This document shows, piece by piece, positions 61,491-64,000 of a stretch of DNA of 64,000 bases; the first letter of the stretch is position 1; every line of letters begins with the position of its first letter. A program made the position numbers and the translations under genes. Source of the stretch: Alkalihalobacillus sp. FSL W8-0930 (lineage in GTDB: Bacteria; Bacillota; Bacilli; Bacillales; Bacillaceae_D); the NCBI GenBank assembly GCA_037965595.1, contig CP150183.1:1364001-1428000 (forward strand). Direction: 5' to 3'. The notes below the pieces were generated by a model, which was given only the letters and a program-made list of their open reading frames with translations, did no database searches and was not told the DNA's origin.

Positions 61491-61704
61491 AATAGATTGG
61501 TGCAGTGATGAGAAGAAGTACCTGCTATCCACTGATTAAAGCGACTTGGGGACGGTGTGAGCCTGAGATTCAGTAAGCAGCGAAAGGCATTTCGGAGCAC
61601 CTACAACGAAAGTGGTTCGTACAATATGTACGAATAAGTAGGGTGGAACCGCGGGAAAGCTCCCGTCCCTACGCTGATATCAGCGTAGGGACGGGAGCTT
61701 TTTG
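61491..61704 (+). promoter_or_regulatory. Glycine T-box leader of glyQS
   Basis: The leader has the T-box antiterminator sequence GGGTGGAACCGCGGG (61641-61655) and, in stem I, an AGTA (~61515) facing GAAA next to a GGC (61586-61588), the likely glycine specifier in the S-turn. Uncharged tRNA-Gly would pair with the GGC and the T-box and prevent the terminator 61658-61703. The downstream gene glyQ confirms the amino acid. Confidence 0.96.
61658..61704 (+). terminator. T-box-controlled terminator of glyQS
   Basis: AGCTCCCGTCCCTACGCTGA is mirrored by its complement at 61680-61699, a 20-bp stem, then TTTTT. The T-box sequence upstream can compete for the left arm. Confidence 0.95.
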
Positions 61705-61749
61705 CATGGATCTCGTTCTTATGCGAATTAAAGACTGGGAGGCTGTACA

Positions 61750-62640
61750 ATGAATGTACAACAAATGATTTTAACGTTACAAGAGTATTGGGCAAAACAA
61801 AATTGCATCATTATGCAGGCGTACGATACGGAAAAAGGTGCCGGTACAATGAGCCCTTTTACGTTACTAAAAACGATTGGTCCAGAGCCGTGGAATGTGG
61901 CTTATGTTGAGCCTTCAAGACGTCCGGCAGACGGTCGATATGGCGAAAACCCTAACCGTCTATACCAGCATCACCAATTCCAGGTGGTTATGAAGCCATC
62001 ACCTTTAAATATTCAAGAGCTTTACTTAGACAGTTTAAAAGCGATTGGGATTAATCCGCTTGAGCATGATATTCGTTTTGTTGAAGACAACTGGGAAAAC
62101 CCTACACTTGGTTGCGCTGGTCTAGGGTGGGAAGTTTGGTTAGATGGCATGGAAATCACTCAATTTACGTATTTCCAACAGGTTGGCGGGATGGAAGCAA
62201 GTCCTGTTTCAGCTGAAATTACGTATGGTCTGGAGCGTCTAGCTTCTTATATTCAAGACAAAGAAAATGTATTTGATCTTGAGTGGGTAGAAGGATTCAC
62301 ATACGGGGACATCTTTAGTCAAGCTGAGTATGAACACTCTAAATATACGTTTGAAGTGTCTGACACATCAATGCTGTTTTCTCTTTTCCAGACGTATGAA
62401 AAAGAAGCAGGGAGAGCATTAGATGAACAGCTTGTACTACCTGCTTATGATTACATTCTAAAATGTTCGCATAGCTTTAATCTTCTAGATGCGCGTGGAG
62501 CGATTTCTGTTACAGAACGTACAGGATATATCGGACGTGTACGTACATTAGCTCGTCGTGCAGCGAGACTTTATTATGAAGAACGGGAACGTCTTGGTTT
62601 CCCTCTGTTAAAAGAAAAGGAGGAGTCTAACCATGAGTAA
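61750..62640 (+). CDS. glyQ: Glycyl-tRNA synthetase alpha subunit
   Basis: The 296-residue class II subunit holds the catalytic core of the bacterial alpha2beta2 enzyme: NGTM-like [33 protein letters not shown] and LERLASYIQ. The ATG follows GGGAGGCTG. Controlled by the upstream T-box. The stop overlaps the glyS start by eight bases. Confidence 0.98.
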   Translation: MNVQQMILTLQEYWAKQNCIIMQAYDTEKGAGTMSPFTLLKTIGPEPWNVAYVEPSRRPADGRYGENPNRLYQHHQFQVVMKPSPLNIQELYLDSLKAIGINPLEHDIRFVEDNWENPTLGCAGLGWEVWLDGMEITQFTYFQQVGGMEASPVSAEITYGLERLASYIQDKENVFDLEWVEGFTYGDIFSQAEYEHSKYTFEVSDTSMLFSLFQTYEKEAGRALDEQLVLPAYDYILKCSHSFNLLDARGAISVTERTGYIGRVRTLARRAARLYYEERERLGFPLLKEKEESNHE

Positions 62641-64000
62641 ACATGATTTTCTACTTGAAATTGGACTTGAAGAACTGCCAGCACGATTTGTCACATCTTC
62701 TATCAATCAACTCACACAATTAGTGGAAGAGTGGTTAAAAGAACAACGTTTAGCTTGTTCAGAAGTAAAAGGATTTGCGACTCCAAGACGATTGGCTATA
62801 CAAATTACTGACTTAGAAGATAGCCAGCCAAACCTTGAAAGCGAGGCACGTGGTCCTGCCAAAAAAATTGCCTTAGCAGAAGATGGAAGCTGGTCAAAGG
62901 CTGCACTTGGTTTTGCTCGCGGTCAAGGGGTTACACCAGATAACTTGTTTACACAGGAAGTAAAAGGAACGGAATATGTGTTTGCAAAAACGTTCCAAGA
63001 AGGAAAGAAAACAATTGAATTACTTCCACAATTAAAAGAACTTATTACATCTCTACACTTCCCGAAAAATATGAGATGGCATCATTATACTATGCGTTTT
63101 GCTCGTCCCATTCAGTGGATCGTCGCTTTATATGACAAGCAGGTTGTTCCATTTTCGATCACTTCTATTGAAACAGGAAATACAAGCCGTGGTCATCGTT
63201 TCCTTGGAAAAGACATCACAATTTCAAACCCAAGTGATTACCAAGAGCTTCTAAGAGAGCAATTTGTATTAGTTGATGCAACTGAACGCAAGCAAGTGAT
63301 TCGAGAGCAATTGAAGGAGCTAGCAGGACAAGAGGGATGGGTTATTCCAGTTAATGAAGACTTGCTAGAGGAAGTGACAAATCTCGTTGAGTGGCCAACT
63401 GCACTAAGTGGTCGATTCGAAGAAGAATTCTTGACTTTACCAAAAGAAGTTCTTTTAACAACGATGAAGGAACATCAACGTTACTTCCCAGTTGAGGATC
63501 AAGAAGGTAAACTTTTACCACATTTTATAACGGTTCGTAATGGAGACCGCAACCACTTGGAAAATGTAGCAAGAGGAAATGAAAAAGTATTACGTGCACG
63601 TTTTTCTGATTCTGCTTTCTTCTACAAAGAAGATCAAAAAATGGATATTGACGCGGCTGTAAAACAGCTTGATTCCATTGTGTATCATGAAGAGCTTGGA
63701 TCTCTTGGTGACAAAGTGAAGCGTATCAAGAGTATTGCAGAGAAATTAACTGCACAACCTGGGTTCGAAAACGTATCGATTAATCTTGTTCAACGAGCAG
63801 CTGAAATTAGTAAATTCGATCTCGTTTCACAAATGGTAGGTGAATTCCCAGAGCTCCAAGGCTTAATGGGAGAAGTATATGCACAGCACCTTGGTGAAAA
63901 CAAGGATGTAGCAAAAGCGATTCGTGAACATTATTACCCGCGTTTTGCCGGAGATAGCTTACCTGAATCAGACATCGGTCTTATTGTAAGTATGGCAGAC
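62633..64000 (+). CDS. glyS: Glycyl-tRNA synthetase beta subunit, 5' part
   Basis: The frame starts at ATG 62633 ([19 protein letters not shown]) and is open to the right edge, ~456 of about 690 codons. LEIGxEELPA and FAxPRRLAI-like [34 protein letters not shown] mark the beta subunit that binds tRNA-Gly. AAAGGAGGAG lies ahead within glyQ. It is truncated by the window, not broken. Confidence 0.97.
   Translation, partial: MSKHDFLLEIGLEELPARFVTSSINQLTQLVEEWLKEQRLACSEVKGFATPRRLAIQITDLEDSQPNLESEARGPAKKIALAEDGSWSKAALGFARGQGVTPDNLFTQEVKGTEYVFAKTFQEGKKTIELLPQLKELITSLHFPKNMRWHHYTMRFARPIQWIVALYDKQVVPFSITSIETGNTSRGHRFLGKDITISNPSDYQELLREQFVLVDATERKQVIREQLKELAGQEGWVIPVNEDLLEEVTNLVEWPTALSGRFEEEFLTLPKEVLLTTMKEHQRYFPVEDQEGKLLPHFITVRNGDRNHLENVARGNEKVLRARFSDSAFFYKEDQKMDIDAAVKQLDSIVYHEELGSLGDKVKRIKSIAEKLTAQPGFENVSINLVQRAAEISKFDLVSQMVGEFPELQGLMGEVYAQHLGENKDVAKAIREHYYPRFAGDSLPESDIGLIVSMAD

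Noticed and set aside
1-64000. CRISPR arrays, tRNA/rRNA genes, IS elements, phage attachment sites
   Set aside because: Read on both strands for regular repeats, cloverleaf-like genes, transposase motifs and long terminal repeats; none seen.

Overview
The window is a low-GC Firmicutes chromosome segment, almost certainly from an endospore-forming, naturally aerobic member of Bacillaceae in the broad sense. Support comes from sporulation genes (sigK, gpr, spoIIP, yqfC-yqfD, sda), the comE competence locus, AGGAGG-type ribosome binding sites, CIRCE/HrcA control, T-box and TPP leaders, and gene order. From sda to glyS (about 20.4 kb to the right edge) the order is essentially that of the Bacillus subtilis sda-yqeG...era-recO-glyQS region. 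A complete seven-gene Mrp Na+/H+ antiporter operon fits a salt- or alkali-tolerant lifestyle, but such operons also occur in neutralophiles. No tRNA, rRNA, CRISPR array, IS element or intact prophage was seen.

Left part (1-20 kb), accessory and mixed: the 3' end of a cystine/dicarboxylate-type symporter, ykuK-like, a Bcr/CflA-type efflux pump behind a near-perfect palindrome, a histidine phosphatase, an orphan alpha-oxoamine synthase, an uninterrupted sigK followed by a decayed second sigK fragment, two small unknown genes, a YfmJ-type oxidoreductase, an SGNH hydrolase, an FAD monooxygenase, a 36-residue YjcZ-like protein, the thiamin salvage pair thiD-tenA behind a TPP riboswitch directly after hbs (HU), the divergent phosphatidylethanolamine pair pssA/psd, and mrpABCDEFG.

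Middle part (20-44 kb): sda (46 residues, not obvious as an ORF because of its size) faces away from a cluster of five DnaA boxes, then yqeG-yqeH-aroE-yhbY-nadD-yqeK-rsfS-cvfB-yqeM, comER against comEA-comEB-comEC, yqzM, a possible unannotated small RNA, holA, rpsT, gpr, spoIIP, yqxA, lepA, hemW, and the heat-shock operon hrcA-grpE-dnaK with dnaJ.

Right part (44-64 kb): prmA-rsmE-mtaB-deoC, a Na/Pi cotransporter-like gene, rpsU-yqeY, nfeD-floA-yqfB behind a consensus SigW promoter, yqfC-yqfD-phoH-pgpH-ybeY-dgkA-cdd-era, yqzL-recO, and glyQ-glyS (glyS cut by the edge) behind a glycine T-box whose promoter lies inside the end of recO.

Most genes are ordinary housekeeping. The items most worth a second look are a structured, terminator-bearing transcript candidate at 31.8-31.96 kb, the sigK remnant, the sda translation-initiation hairpin, the absence of promoter space between hbs and the TPP riboswitch, and the orphan alpha-oxoamine synthase. 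All identifications rest on reading motifs and recalled families; no database search was run.
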